DNA of 64,000 nucleotides from Paraphysomonas bandaiensis (taxonomy: Eukaryota; Chrysophyceae), in assembly GCA_965644295.1 (NCBI GenBank), contig CBFFRP010000238.1, positions 248,001 through 312,000 on the forward strand. Direction: 5' to 3'. The notes beneath the pieces are model-generated. The model had not been told where the DNA came from, did no database searches, and saw nothing but the letters and a program-made list of their open reading frames with translations. Of the stretch, positions 31,326 through 43,903 are shown piece after piece; positions within the stretch are counted from its first letter, which is position 1; every line of letters starts with the position of its first letter. The translations under genes and the position numbers were made by a program.

Positions 31326-33879
31326 ATGGCGACTGTAACTGATGCTAGTGTTGCTGATCGAACTGATCGCACAGTGGGTTCTGTGGGAATGGAAGGCAAT
31401 GAAGAGACAGGAAAGAAGACCGACAAGAGAAAGAAAAAGAAAGAAAAGGCGTATGTGCCACCCACGGAAGATTATGCCGACGATGGAGAACTTTATGCTG
31501 AAAAATATGATGATATATCCAGGTTAAAGTATTGGGAATTTTTAATCGATCACCCACGTAGAAAGAAGCTACCGAAGGGTTTCGTTGGCTGGACGAGCCA
31601 AAGTCAGAAAAACAACTTTGGAGCAGAAATATTGCATTATTCTAGTTGCTCACGTGCTCTTTTGGCAATTGGAGCGACCCCATACTGGGACTACGCTTAT
31701 ATATATCTTTTGGGGTTGTGGATAGTTCTAGTGGTTGTATATTTTGATGAGCTCTGTCGATTATATATTCTGTTACCGAAAACTATTCTACTACTCCCCC
31801 CTGTGTTAATGTTCTTGGTCCAGTTAATTCCAACGTTATTATGTATGTACATCATTACCCAATGCAATGATTTAGCAAAACTTGTGGCACGAGAAACCTT
31901 TTCGTTTTGGGTACTACTTATTCGTTACATTTGTCTTTCTAACGTTCCGATGCCAGGCGTTTAATGCTGTAATGATATGCCAGTATTTGGAATACACATA
32001 CTATGGCGGACATGGTCGTAGTCACAAGGCGGGAAAATGTAGGTTAGAGTGGGAAGAAGATTGGGAAAATATTGACAGCAGTGGAAATCCAAAACTACGC
32101 TTGAAAAGGCGTGGAATTATGGCGAAATTACTGGGGCCAGCGAAAGTAGTTCCCAGCAGACCAACAACTGCAGAGCAGCAGGATATTGTTGATACTCAAG
32201 AATCAGAAGAAAAAGACATAGAAGAAGGTACGCTACTATTGTGCGCTGAGACATTCATCAGTCAGTGATGTTTCAGGAAGCATAAAACCTGATGGCGACT
32301 CCGTTGATGGTGATAGCGTACTGAGTTTAGGTATGGTATTACTTTTTCAGAATTCTTCTTATATGAGTTTTGCAGGCATGGAAGGGGGTTACTTGAAGAG
32401 AATGCGGGAGGAAGCATTGGCCGCAGAGCAAGCTGCTAAACAAGCGGCACTGGAAGAGAAGGCTAGAAAAGAGGCATTGATTGTGAATTGGTTGGAATGG
32501 AGATGTTGTGTGTGCGGGAAACAAAATAGGCGTCCGCGGCACCCAGAGGTCGATTTTGGAATAGCGTTTTCAGAGAAAGGCTTGTACTACAAGAGAACGA
32601 TAGCAAAGCTTGTAAAAGAACGGGATATGCCACGTTGTGAGTACTGCACAGCACATGCAGATTACAAGCCGAGGTTATGTACTGCACACTTGTTTCCACA
32701 TTACCCTAAGCCGCATGAAGCTTTTGAAAACTACCCCGAAGCGGTCCCGCATATTCCCCGCTCAATGATTTCCACTTGCTTTGATAAGGCAATATCATGC
32801 CTTTTTGGGCAGCGTAATCACCCAGATTCTCGGCTTATGGCCAACGACTGGAGAATGTCAATTTATCTGTCTTCAAGGTTTCCACTAGTACCAAGGCCGA
32901 TCAAACTGCCACATGAAATATTTGAGTTAGGAGAGATTGTTGAATGTAGGCGCCAAAAGTCTGATTGGAGTAGAGCGAGAATTATCGAAAGCAGAGCAAC
33001 ACATATATATGACATTAAGTAAGCGTTTAACGCAAAGTTATTTCTGTTACGAACCTAAGTTTAGTCTCATTGTGTTGCAGGTACGACACGGGTGATGATG
33101 TCAGAATGGTGGAGGAAAATGAATTAAGGTTGCCCCCAGGAAAAGGTCAGTACGCGTATCGAGCGGAACTTTGTCTAGCGTTGCTGGTTTTATTTTTTCC
33201 GTTGGGGTTATTCGGGGCCGCTGGTACCGCCATGCCGGGGGTAGTCATGTTACCCTTGCTATTTATTGCTGGAGTTTTACTGCTGTTTCGCATTGTTGAA
33301 TTCAACGACGCATTCACGGAGTATTACTCGGCTGGTTTCTGCATCATATTTCAGCAGCACTCGTTTGTAATTATGCCTCTCGTCATGGCGATAGTTTCCT
33401 CGTTGCTGGCTCTTGGTCAGAGCTATATAGGAATGCCTTGGACCGCCATTGCAGTTTGTATGATCGTCACGAAGTTTATTTCTCTCCCGATCATGTACGT
33501 CCGCCGACCGACATTTGCGGTAATGTGTTTCGTGCTTTTTTGTCAAACCTCTATTTGTTTCCTTCTAGTTGCTATTCGTTTGGACGGCAACGGTAAGAGT
33601 TTCATCCCATGGGTAATGATTGATGGGTTCCCAGCATTGACTTCTGTATATACCTTACTGAGGTATAGAAGGTGGTTGGGATATGTTTGGGATGTGTCTC
33701 TTAAAATAAGGCCCCTAGAGTACGACTACTACGAGAATTCTTATATCCGACAAGCATTCGACTACATCGTCGGCCTGATTAGAAATAGCGAAAGTGGTGT
33801 AGTTCCAGGAGAAGTAGCTGAAGAAATAGCTAGTCCAGTTGCTGATGAAACTAATACAACAGATTTGCAGATAGCGTAG
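31326..33879 (+). CDS. Multipass membrane protein with zinc and Tudor-like cytosolic module
   Basis: Five exons (31326-31910, 31957-32227, 32277-32330, 32376-33018, 33081-33879), introns 45-62 bp, phases consistent, 783 residues. The Lys-rich N-terminus is followed by two hydrophobic segments (about residues 120-190), then an approximately 330-residue soluble region, then about six more hydrophobic segments (about 540-720) and an acidic tail. The soluble part has a helical Ala/Glu/Lys-rich stretch, two Cys pairs (CCVC and CEYC about 45 residues apart) suggesting a zinc site, and FELGEIVECRR, then RIIESRATHIYDIKYDTGDD, which reads like a Tudor/Agenet-type beta barrel. That barrel is split by an intron whose removal joins YDIK to YDTG. 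I know no named family with this layout; function unknown. Confidence 0.8.
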
Positions 33880-34170
33880 TGGTCGACTAGATATGTATGA
33901 TTTGTATACAATATCGTGGAAAATATTGAAGCAGAGTTTTGTCTGTGACTATAATGTGTTCTACCTCTGTATCGTGTAATCTATTTGTGTAGCATAAGTA
34001 ATTAGGGTTAGGATAATAATATCTAACCATGAAATTTTTGTAGCGAGCGATGTATTGAGTACCTTATATGGTGTTGGGATGTTGAGTTTTACGTATCAGT
34101 AAGCAATTACATGCTGTATTCTGTATTTAAGGTATTCAACTTATAACCCTTAGCTTAAGAATACAGTAGT

Positions 34171-34490
34171 TGTTGGAATACGTATGGTTCTCTAAGATAG
34201 TACTGTAGAATACGTTAAATACAATGTGAAAAACAGTAATACGTAGTCAATAGTTAAAGGTGCTATATAGCTATAACTGTGAAACTGAAGTATTATATCA
34301 TGACGATTTAAGATACGGAAGTTGAGCAGTGGTTGACATGAACGAAATAATTTATCATGTTGTTGACATGTGTTACATGACAACACACACAATTGTGTAT
34401 ACAATCATAATAAAGTAATCTATCTAGTTTGACTAACTTAAACTTCTCTTACAACGATCTTAATCATCTGAAAATGGTCTTTTGTCAATA
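34171..34490 (+). repeat. 5' LTR of the Copia element
   Basis: 320 bp, TGTTGG to CAATA, followed directly by a TGG-initiated primer-binding site at 34491. It differs from the 3' LTR only at 34255 (T, versus C at 39432). Flanked on the left by GTAGT, which recurs right of the 3' LTR as a 5-bp target duplication. The Gag start codon at 34474 lies inside it. The 290 bases to its left, after the membrane protein gene, hold nothing recognisable. Confidence 0.9.
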
Positions 34491-35016
34491 TGGTAGCGAA
34501 TGCGGAGGAGAGAAGGAGGATAGAGCTGATGTTCCATGGTTCGACGAGAGCAACGTTGAACAATGGATCGAAGACTTTGAGACGTTCCTTATGAGAAAGG
34601 AGCAGAGTGAGGTGGCTCTAGAAAGGCCACCAGAGGAAGAGGATTTCGGAATTCAACCCCTGAATAGTCTTGAGACTAAGTCCTACAAAGAAGCGGTGGA
34701 CAAGTATTGGAAGGCGAATGCAATTGCCTACTCATACTGCAGAGAGGCGGTGAAGCGATCTCCGAAGGCGCTGCAGAAGTTTCATCTGAAGCACAAGGAG
34801 TTCAAGGCAGCTGAAGGAAGAGTTAATAAGTTCAGCGCCAGAGAGATGGTTAGCACTCTTAAATCGTGTTTTGAAGGGGGAACACAAAACAAGATTAGTG
34901 CTCTGCTTGCTCAGTTTGGATCATTCGAGATGAAGCCAGGGGAGACCGCGAAAGAGTATGTACTGCGTTTTGAGCTGCTTCTTCGTGAACTTTTCAGGCG
35001 CATAACCAAACGGTAA
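34474..35016 (+). CDS. Copia Gag, starting inside the 5' LTR
   Basis: The first ATG of the frame, at 34474, lies 17 bases before the end of the LTR, and the primer-binding site is translated. Reading on: MVFCQYGSECGG, then DVPWFDESNVEQWIEDFETF, a typical Copia-type Gag start, and EYVLRFELLLRELF near the end. A stop at 35014 comes before the zinc knuckle, which lies in another frame from about 34998. Gag forms the virus-like particle in which the RNA is reverse-transcribed. Confidence 0.75.
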   Translation: MVFCQYGSECGGEKEDRADVPWFDESNVEQWIEDFETFLMRKEQSEVALERPPEEEDFGIQPLNSLETKSYKEAVDKYWKANAIAYSYCREAVKRSPKALQKFHLKHKEFKAAEGRVNKFSAREMVSTLKSCFEGGTQNKISALLAQFGSFEMKPGETAKEYVLRFELLLRELFRRITKR

Positions 35017-36707
35017 CGGAAGAATCAAAAATTAGTAGGCTGAAGGAGGGAATTATCAGTGATGAATATGACGGTTTGAATTATGCCCTGTATTTAATGC
35101 CCGATGATGTACCATATGAATTGCTATCCAAACGTATCGAACAGTTCGACGACACCAAGTATGGGAGGAAAATCATAGAGAAGAAGCGCAAGAGCACGGA
35201 GGAGCTGAATCATATTGAAAAGCCTCGAAAGAAAGAGAGAGTATCTACAAAGAGGAAGTGCACTTATTGCTCGAAGAAAGGTATAATACACAATCATAAT
35301 ACAGAACAATGTAGGAAGAAAAAGGGGGAAACGAAGGGACAAAGACCGGGCAGTAAGGAATATACAGGATGCAGAGTATGCAAATCCAAAAACCATCGCG
35401 CGAACGAATGTCCCCGAAATTCGACTGGAAAGACCAAGAATCCCCAGAAATCTGGGAAGGTTTTCACATTCGAGAATATCCGCAGAGGAGGAACCGAGTC
35501 TGACTCGGAGTCCGAGGCGAATATGCTTTATGACTGCGCTATTGATATATATGATAAAAGTGACACATGTTGTATGATTGGTACTGCTGAACACTATACA
35601 TACATAGATACATGCTGTTCATCATCAATGTTCTTAATGAATGATGTGACCATGCTTGACACTCATATGAATACATCAAAGGTGATAAACGGATCTAAGA
35701 AGGGATCAGAGATTCATATCACAAGTGTGGGTTCCCGTGGAGCATGGAGAGACATAGAAATTTCAGATCAGATCAATCGATGCCTGTGCTCCGGACGTAA
35801 GCTGAACGAAATGGGCTATCGATTCACGGTGTGGTATGGGATCCAAATTTATGACTGTAATACCGGTGAGCTGGTACTGGAGGGACCCATGAAGAATGGA
35901 ATGACTGCAGTTCCAACTCAGCAGCTGTTGGAGCTTCCAGATGTGTCTACACCGAGTAATTGTGAAGTAAATCTTAGCGATAGGACTGGTGAGGACGAGC
36001 TGGAACTGCTGCATAGGAGAATGGGCCATTTCAACAAAGGGGCTCTAACGGAGGCACATAGAAGGATGTTGTTCACTGGCTCAAATCTGCAGAGGAAGCA
36101 CCTATCGAAGACTGCATTAAAAAAATCTTGTCTCTGTAGCATATGTGCCAGATCAAAGATTACGAGAGTTTCGTTTCACACAACGGAGGATACGGATGTC
36201 AAGCCGGACATATCGGCTGATGTGCAAGTATTTCTGAATACTCCCGCTCGAGGTGATGAGCGCTACGTGATCAAACTAACTCATCACCCGAGTAGGATGT
36301 TCTGGGTAAAAGGCGTAAACCAGCGTACTAAAGAAGAAGTGATTCAGTTTTTTAGAGAGGTGTTCGAAGGAGAGATTAGGCAATATAAGCTGAGAGTGAA
36401 CCACTACCACGCTGATGGAGCTGGAGAACTCATAAATCAAGAACTTAGGAGCTATTTGAGATCACAAGGCTGCTACAAACATACTTGGTTTTCAACAGAT
36501 AGTCCGGAAATGAATGCAGTAGAGGAGCGAAAATTCAGGACTGCATCAGAGATGGCGTTGGCGATGTTGTTGCAGTCAGGCCTACCGGTTCCATTCTGGT
36601 TAGACGCGTATCATGCTGCTCGCTATACACTGATCAGACTCCCTACAAGGACGGACAGAGGATACATGTCCCCATATGAGTATGTCACGGTCAGCCACCC
36701 AGTTTGA
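34998..36707 (+). pseudogene. Copia Gag end, zinc knuckle, protease and integrase
   Basis: Open from about 34998 (reading AHNQTVTEESKISRLKEG) to a stop at 36707. It has a CX2CX4HX4C knuckle (CRVCKSKNHRANEC). At the protease active site the motif reads IDTCCSSSM: Asp-Thr is followed by Cys where Copia proteases have Gly, which is unusual. The integrase has the HRRMGH and CSIC zinc-binding pairs, then core residues in SADVQVFLN, HADGAGEL and NAVEERKFRT, consistent with the D,D-35-E triad. The stop falls four bases into the next frame. Confidence 0.75.
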
Positions 36708-39181
36708 AATATTTTAGAGTATGGGGGTGCAAAACTTATATATTGACACCTAAGGCGGACAGGCGAAAGGACTGGGACGATAAATCAAAGATTGGATACC
36801 TAGTGGGATATTCGGAAGATAAAGTTGGATACCAGGTGTATCTCCCAGCAACCGATAAGGTAATTACGTGTGTACACATACTCACAGATGAGAGTATACC
36901 TTCCCGCACCGAAGAATATTACGCAGAAATCGACGCTCTCCGAGTACGAACAGCACCTAGACCAAAGACGGTGAATGATTATCAGCATCTCGTGAAGACT
37001 TTTCACATAGACGATGAAGACGGGCTGTTGTACAAGACCACCAGAGTGGTAGAAAGAAAGGGTGTCATTGTTGGTTATCGGTCACTTGTAACTGCGGGGA
37101 GAACCCACATTGAGCAGAAGGTACCCATACATATAGAAGATGTTCAGGTAATGACAAGGAATACGCCTGGATACACGGGATATACGGGAACGAGGGACGC
37201 TTCTAGTACCACTGATGGACGGAGTACGTCCACTATCCCAGCACCTGAGAGCCATCAGGAGCAGCTAGTTAACCATGGTATTATTCAGGGAGCACCTGAT
37301 GAAGATATGACTCAAGGAGTACTTGATGAAGATGCAGCTCAGGGAGAACCTGATCGAGCAGTAAAACAGGGAGTACCTGAATATACTGATACTATAAATT
37401 CTAACAGTACTAATACCCTACAGAGAGTATCTAAAAGGGATGCAGAGAAACGTAAGCGTTTACGGAGGAGGCTAGCTAATGCTTCAGTGTTAGGAGAAAT
37501 TAACATGATAGAGGTAATGGATGCCGATGTAAATGTCATGGATTCAGAGGAGAGTACTGAGAATAAACACGTCCATGAACCGAACAGTTTTCTAGAGGCG
37601 GAGAGGTCCCCTCAAGCGGACGAATGGAGAACAGCCAGACGAATAGAGAAGAAAGCTCTTTTACGAAGAGGCGTTTTGAAGATAGTACGTCGACCATCTG
37701 GGGTCAAATTAATCAGATGTAAGTATGTTCACAAACTCAAGCGTGACATACTAGGCAACATACAGAAGTATAAAGCTCGACTAGTCGCACTAGGAAATCT
37801 TCAGGAGAAAACTGAGGAGGAGCCATCTACATTTGCACCGGTCGTAAAAGGGATAACTATCAGGCTCGTGATTGCAATTGTACATGTACACCAGCTTGAT
37901 GTCAGTTCTGCATTTTGTTATGCAAATTTAGATGAAGATGTCTACATGTACCCACCTCCAGATGAGGAGCTCAGCAATGGATGGTGCTTTAAACTCATCA
38001 AAGCACTATATGGTTTACGAGCCTCACCGCGTCAGTGGAATCGCCACATCGATAAATTCATAAAGTCAATGCAGTTTAGATCATGCGTGTTAGATACTTG
38101 CTTATATTATCGTTGGCACCAAGGCAAACTTACGTTATTACTCCTGTATGTAGATGACATCATTATCGCATCTGTGGATTTTGAATTCCTTGTTTTTGTC
38201 AAGAACAAGTTCTGCCAAACGTTTGAAATGAGGGACATGGGAGAGTGCCAAAGTTTCCTAAATATTCGAATCACGAGAGGCGAAGACTGGTTCAAACTAG
38301 ATCAATCGAAGTATGCGGAGAAAGTGATTCAGAAATTCAACCATGTCATGGGAAACAGTAGAAAGAATAAGGAAGCTCCGTTGCCATCAAATGCACAAGA
38401 ACTACTAGCTGCAGAACGGGAACTTACATCAGAACAGGAGGAATGGGTTTCAAAATTTCCGTATCGTAGTATTATTGGAGCAATCCTGTATCTCGCACTC
38501 CACACAAGACCAGATCTCGCCTATGCAATCGGACTACTATCGAGATACAGCAGTAATCCTACATACGCATCGTGTCGTTTAGCTATTCATTTATTGAAAT
38601 ATTTGAGAGGCACCACCAGCAAAGGAATCAAATTCAGTGGGAGTAAGTTTGATTTACATGTATTTAGTGATGCGGACTGGGCAGGTGATATACTAACGAG
38701 ACGTTCAACTACCGGTTATATTGTATTCTTATGTGCTGGAGCAATCGCATGATGGCAGTCCAAACTGCAGACTACAGTTGCAACTTCCAGTATGGAGTCC
38801 GAGTATATGGCAGAATATGCGGCCATGCAAGAACTGGTGTGGCTACGGGGGGTGTTACGAGAGCTAGGACTCGCATTGACGAAGCCAACCCCATTCTTCA
38901 TGGACAGCAAGAGTGCAAAAGATCTGTCAGAAAATCCAGTCTACCACAAAAGATCAAAACATATTAAGATAAAGTACCACTGGGTTCGGGAACACGTAAA
39001 TGGAAGGTTTCCTACAGCCAGATTGATTCATGTATCGACTAAGGATATGGCGGCCGACATATTTACAAAAGCGTTATCAACAAAGCTCTTTAAACTCCAT
39101 GAAGAAACTATCACAGGGGAAAAGAGGAGCATTTCAAATGAAGTTGAGAAGAATCAGAAGAAGCGGTTCAAGAAAGGTTAA
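36704..39181 (+). pseudogene. Copia integrase end, reverse transcriptase and RNase H with internal TGA
   Basis: Begins within the integrase C-terminal region (YFRVWGCKTYI) and continues through RT (YKARLVALGNLQ, QLDVSSAFCYANLDEDVYM, catalytic YVDDIIIAS) into RNase H (FSDADWAG). TGA at 38750-38752 interrupts the frame at a position where Copia RNase H normally has Trp. The same frame stays open for another 143 codons, through SSMESEYMAEYAAMQELVWL and KHIKIKYHWVREHV, to the stop at 39179-39181. Apart from the TGA this half looks functional. Confidence 0.8.
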
Positions 39182-39347
39182 GGGTGTGTTTTTAGTGGGT
39201 AAGAATCCCACATAACTGTGTTACAGCGAAGTGTGATGTTCACAGTATCTTTATGAAGATTTTCACATCCGTTTTATCCTAAGATGACTAGATGATATAT
39301 ATAGCTGCAGTATAATGACGATTACTCGTTTCTACATTGAGGAGGAG

Positions 39348-39667
39348 TGTTGGAATACGTATGGTTCTCTAAGATAGTACTGTAGAATACGTTAAATACA
39401 ATGTGAAAAACAGTAATACGTAGTCAATAGTCAAAGGTGCTATATAGCTATAACTGTGAAACTGAAGTATTATATCATGACGATTTAAGATACGGAAGTT
39501 GAGCAGTGGTTGACATGAACGAAATAATTTATCATGTTGTTGACATGTGTTACATGACAACACACACAATTGTGTATACAATCATAATAAAGTAATCTAT
39601 CTAGTTTGACTAACTTAAACTTCTCTTACAACGATCTTAATCATCTGAAAATGGTCTTTTGTCAATA
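39348..39667 (+). repeat. 3' LTR of the Copia element
   Basis: Copy of 34171-34490 with a single substitution at 39432, followed by the GTAGT target duplication at 39668. A purine-rich tract GAGGAGGAG-like (39340-39347) immediately precedes it, as expected for the polypurine tract. Confidence 0.9.
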
Positions 39668-40977
39668 GTAGTTGAAAACTGTAGAACATGAATTAATGAA
39701 AAGATATGAATTATGTTTGAGAAACTAGAACTCGTTGACTGTATAATCGTGTCTATCTGATAATATTAATTGGTAGTAGAGAGAGTATAAATGTTGCGAC
39801 CAGGGCCAGATAAAAATATATTGGGTCGCAATTTAAATATGGGAAATATTTATTTTTGTGCATACTACAATATGTTTATTATTATTATTTTAGCAAAATT
39901 TGGCCTCGCAATATCTTGCAGTATATGGATAATATATATGTATCGTTCACGCTTGAAAATATATTTGATTAATCATAAATTACTCTTCATATTATATTAT
40001 AATATCCAACAATACTAATAATTACATAATTACGGGAAACGAAGAACGCTCTTCATGTTCAATATAATATATTAGAATTCTTACTGTCTTTGTCAAGCTA
40101 TTCACAAAATAGTAATCTCCAACTGATAACAGTTCAAAGTATGCTGTCCTCCTCGTACAACTAAATACAACCCGAATATATTTTCTTATGATTTGTAAGA
40201 GTATGCCAGTGTAAACAGTCAATAAGCAGGATGCCAGTAAAATGATCGTAATTCCCGCCTATTTTTGGTCACAACACCAAAATTATTATTCAATTTCCAA
40301 CTATTCTACCATAATCTATTTCATGTTTATTTCACACAAGGTGTTGGATTTACTTCCTCGAAGCAAGGCAACAAGAAGTTTTCTCTTTCTCGAGATTTGA
40401 AATGAGAATGTAAGCTTACTCACTGGATAGGGCCGTCGAGGTAGCAAATATCAGAAGCGCTGCTGGAAAATGAACCATCCGATCATGACGAGGATGAGGA
40501 CAACAGTAACAACGAGTTAGAATACTTAGAGTACTAGTTGCTGCATTGTTATTGTGTTTTTATCATCATGTATGTTGTAACCTCTACTAAAACTAATTAC
40601 TACCGATCGAACTAACGTTTTCTTCTTAGCACCCAACGTATATATATATCAATATATATATTTATTAATATATGAGAGCTCAATAGAGAGCTGTATTTCA
40701 ATTACAGTTGTATAATATTATACAGTTGTACTCTTATAAATAGTATTATGAGAATGAATGACAATTTCTATATTAGTATATAGTAGTGAAACGACATATA
40801 TAGTGACAATGCCAGTTAGTGACGAAGTAAGGTTGTACGAGAAATGAGTGGTAGTGGAGTCAACATGAAATTGGTAAACGATAGGAGATATTGACTATAA
40901 TAATATATAATTCTCAGCATTGAGTATAAGTTTATCTTTCATTTGATAAGTTTATAATCTCTTTCATAAAATATGTC
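39668..40977. other. AT-rich sequence, no gene seen
   Basis: Highly AT-rich with runs of TATATA. No frame resembles a protein and no repeat family boundary is clear. Confidence 0.5.
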
Positions 40978-41452
40978 TTGTTATTAGAAATAGGCGTTAA
41001 GAATCAGCAACAGCTTATTATAGTGGATACTATTTAACGTTATAGAAGCTGCTTGTGCGTCACCGCAAGCATCAAGGTGCAACCTCCGTTCTATCACTCA
41101 AATCAAACGTAGTGAGAAAGCAGAATGTTGATATACCTGACATCTGCGAATTTCAGGTTTTTGATTCCTTAAGGTGAACATCCCGGATGCTTGACTTCAG
41201 CAGGCAGCCAATACCCTTGATGCCCTTCAGGCGGGCGCACTCCCGAATGCCTGTATATTTGTCAGGACCCAAAGACGTCTACACAAGTGACACTTTTTGG
41301 TGTCGCTTGTACCACACAAGCATTGGACTATGAGTGGGCAGAACAATAACTCCTGTCTATATGTTTGTGGCTCACGTTGGTTTCCCAGAGAAATATATCC
41401 GGTACTTATCCCCCAGCACGAAAAGGTGCGAGCCCAACTTTGTAGAGGGTAC
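40978..41452 (+). repeat. Structured dispersed repeat, near full-length copy
   Basis: Runs from GTCTTGTTATTAGAAATAGG to GTGCGAGCCCAACTTTG. Compared with the 24.8 kb copy it lacks about 80 bp in the first third and has about 70 bp extra (CACTCAAATCAAACGTAGTGAG) in the middle. The hairpin ACAAG-T-GACAC...GTGTC-G-CTTGT is fully paired here. Followed by AT-rich sequence to the oxidase gene. Confidence 0.8.
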
Positions 41453-41773
41453 ATTTTTTAATATAATGTCAAACTTTGATATTACTGGTCTTTAAAATAA
41501 TATTATTGTTTTTCGCTTTTGTTGGCAATATATTTTTATATTGTTACCCGGCCCTGGTTGCGACTATCAATGAGATACTAATTATAGTTTTACTAGTTGA
41601 TTGTTGTGCGAGTTTCAGTGCTTAAGTAATTTCACCATCCAAATATGACAAAAGGTTGATATGAATTGATTCCTGTATTAATACATCTTCGGATTGCAAC
41701 TACGACCCACCTTGAAAACAATTTTTCAGAACAACGATAACAATTATATTAACACATTACAAACAATTCAATT

Positions 41774-43903
41774 TCATAAATCATGATGCATCGGGCTAAT
41801 GTCAACTTCACCCGACTGCAGTTTTGTTTTCCTATCCAGAACTTTGAGATAAGTGAGAAAGAGCAGTAAGCATAGTATGTTAGTGCCGACAAACGTTACC
41901 ACAACAGACAATATGACCACATAGTTTCCACCAATTGCACTATCATCATTATCATTACTTTGGCTATCGCACGATGTCGCAGTTTTGGACCTATATGTCG
42001 CAGAGCCGCAAACAGCCATGTCAGGTGGGTATTCTGAAACCATTTCACTTGCAATATCAAATACCACGGCCATACCCATCGCGGAATGCCAGCCGACATG
42101 ACAATGAAAAAGCCACATCCCTTACACATATAAGTCACTGCAAAGTGATCCTTAAAACCAAACACATACCTGGATTATTCGCTTGAAACCTGAGAGTTAT
42201 CCATCCACATGGCTCCATCCACTCTCCCGGGCTATGTGTAGTACCTCTTCTAGCAGAGAAATTACTAGGGAATCCAGTAACAGTATCCAAATATGGAGGA
42301 TTAGCAGTGTTGTACATCGTAGGAGCTTCCGATGCATTAAACATTCCTGAACCTTCGCCAACAAGCCAGAAATGATGACCATGTAAATGCCATGGGTGCT
42401 GTTCACATACACCGTTTCCAGCAACACTATTCTGAATAGTAATATCAACAATATCATTCAGTCCCAACACTATTGGAGTGGACCCATCACTCTTGTACTC
42501 TAGTCCATCACGTGTGTCGAGATATTTTTGAAGGAGATACGGTGTGGATGGATACATGAGACGGGAGTTTTCATTTAAGGTCCATGCCAGTGATTCTCCC
42601 TGGCCTTCAGGAACTTTCCTTGGTGGATCGAATCCCGTACCAGTAGACTTATTCACCCATTGCTGCTGGAGAGTGAATACAAAGGCCTTGTCAACATCTT
42701 TGTTCTTAGGACACGCAACGTAGTCGGGATTGGACGAATCAGCCACGAGCAGTGAGTTCCACTCAAACCACTCCCGAGACTCATTCGGGGGCTCTAGTGG
42801 TAATACGGAATCAATTATGCTGCTTGTGTAGACACCAGAAGTGATTCTGGAGGCCGTAGCATAAGTTAAGTAAGCATATCCAACACCAGAAAATGTGTCA
42901 TCTGTCCCCCTCCACTCAGTCTGGCTTCGAATAAGAAAAGATTTGGTATCGTTATCGTCTGATACAGTATATGCATTAGTGGACACCAATACCTCTAGTC
43001 TCTGACCAGGCGCCAAGTCAATGGACTCTACGGTTTGCTGCTCTGTAGCTGATCCGCCAGCCCCTACAATAGTCATATTGTGTCCAGCAATGGCCAGATT
43101 AAAATATGCCAGAGTTCCAGCGTTGAGAAGTCGAAGCAAATACTGCTTTCCCGATTCAACCAAAAGATTTTCACGCCGCCCTTGACAAATATGTGACGTA
43201 CTGAAAGAGCTTCCATCCGAGTAACTTGTCGTTTTGTTGTAGTTAGTTGGTTCAGTCCAGCTGTTGCATTCATGTGATAGCCCCTTGCCGTTGAAGAGGA
43301 CTGAGTCTCCATTTCCTGGCCATTTGAATGGACTACCCACCAATCCTGTAGCAATGTCTCCTACGGATGTGTGATACCAATCAGAGAGTATCAACTCCAG
43401 CTCTCCGTCATAATAATATGATGATGGATTGAGGCCCCGGACAACAAGCATGCCATATGTGCCCTCCACACGGGTGTCGCCCGCATGTGCATGGTACCAG
43501 TATGTACCCTCCACATCAACCGTGAAGTCGTACACATACGATGAACCATGAACGAAGGGACAATTTGTGACATAGGCGGTACCATCGTACCAGGGCGTAT
43601 TCAACTGATGTATTCCATGCCAGTGGAGGGACAGCGCCTCTGCTTGATATTCCTGATTCGTTACATTTATCACCAGTCTGTCACCCTTCATATAATATTA
43701 CCAATAGAACACAAACGCAAATCAATACTTACAACCACCGCCTCAAGAGACGGGCCTGGGAATTGACCGTTGACAACAAGAGAGCTCCTCTCGTACCCAT
43801 CGGGTCTAGTGCTTTCTCGAGACACAACGAGATCGTAATGACGGGTGATTCCTGCAGATAATTCGAAACATATAAAAGTCACTAACAGTGCATAGAGACA
43901 CAT
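41774..43903 (-). CDS. Membrane-anchored multicopper oxidase (laccase/ascorbate oxidase/ferroxidase type)
   Basis: Three exons, 43903-43733, 43685-42170 and 42120-41774, with introns of 47 and 49 bp, give 677 residues. The N-terminus MCLYALLVTFICFELSAG is a signal peptide. All four copper-binding segments are present: HWHGIH (about 78-83), WYHAHAG (about 121-127), HPWHLHGHHFW (about 485-495) and HCHVGWHSAMGM in exon 3, the last holding the type 1 Cys and axial Met. The second splice restores NNPGMWLFHCHVGWH. A C-terminal hydrophobic segment (VVILSVVVTFVGTNILCLLL) implies a type I membrane anchor with the oxidase outside. These enzymes couple one-electron oxidation of phenols, ascorbate or Fe(II) to reduction of O2 to water. 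The anchor recalls Fet3 ferroxidases, the HPWHLHGH context ascorbate oxidases; substrate undecided. Confidence 0.92.

Larger units (their letters stand above)
34171..39667 (+). mobile_element. Ty1/Copia LTR retrotransposon, almost complete, with coding lesions
   Basis: 5497 bp with 320-bp LTRs at both ends (one mismatch) and GTAGT target duplications. The internal order is Gag, zinc knuckle, protease, integrase, reverse transcriptase, RNase H, the Copia order. Coding is broken at three points. Near 35000 the frame must shift by -1 to go from Gag to the rest. At 36704-36707 a -1 shift separates integrase from RT, next to a short T run. At 38750 a TGA replaces the Trp codon expected in the RNase H. 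Near-identical LTRs imply recent insertion, so the lesions are recent, are shared by a mobilised defective family, or are sequencing errors. Confidence 0.9.

Noticed and set aside
38750-38752. In-frame TGA at a Trp position as evidence for TGA=Trp recoding
   Set aside because: The host gene DRC2 ends at TGA and Trp codons elsewhere are TGG; a single lesion in a retroelement is a simpler explanation.
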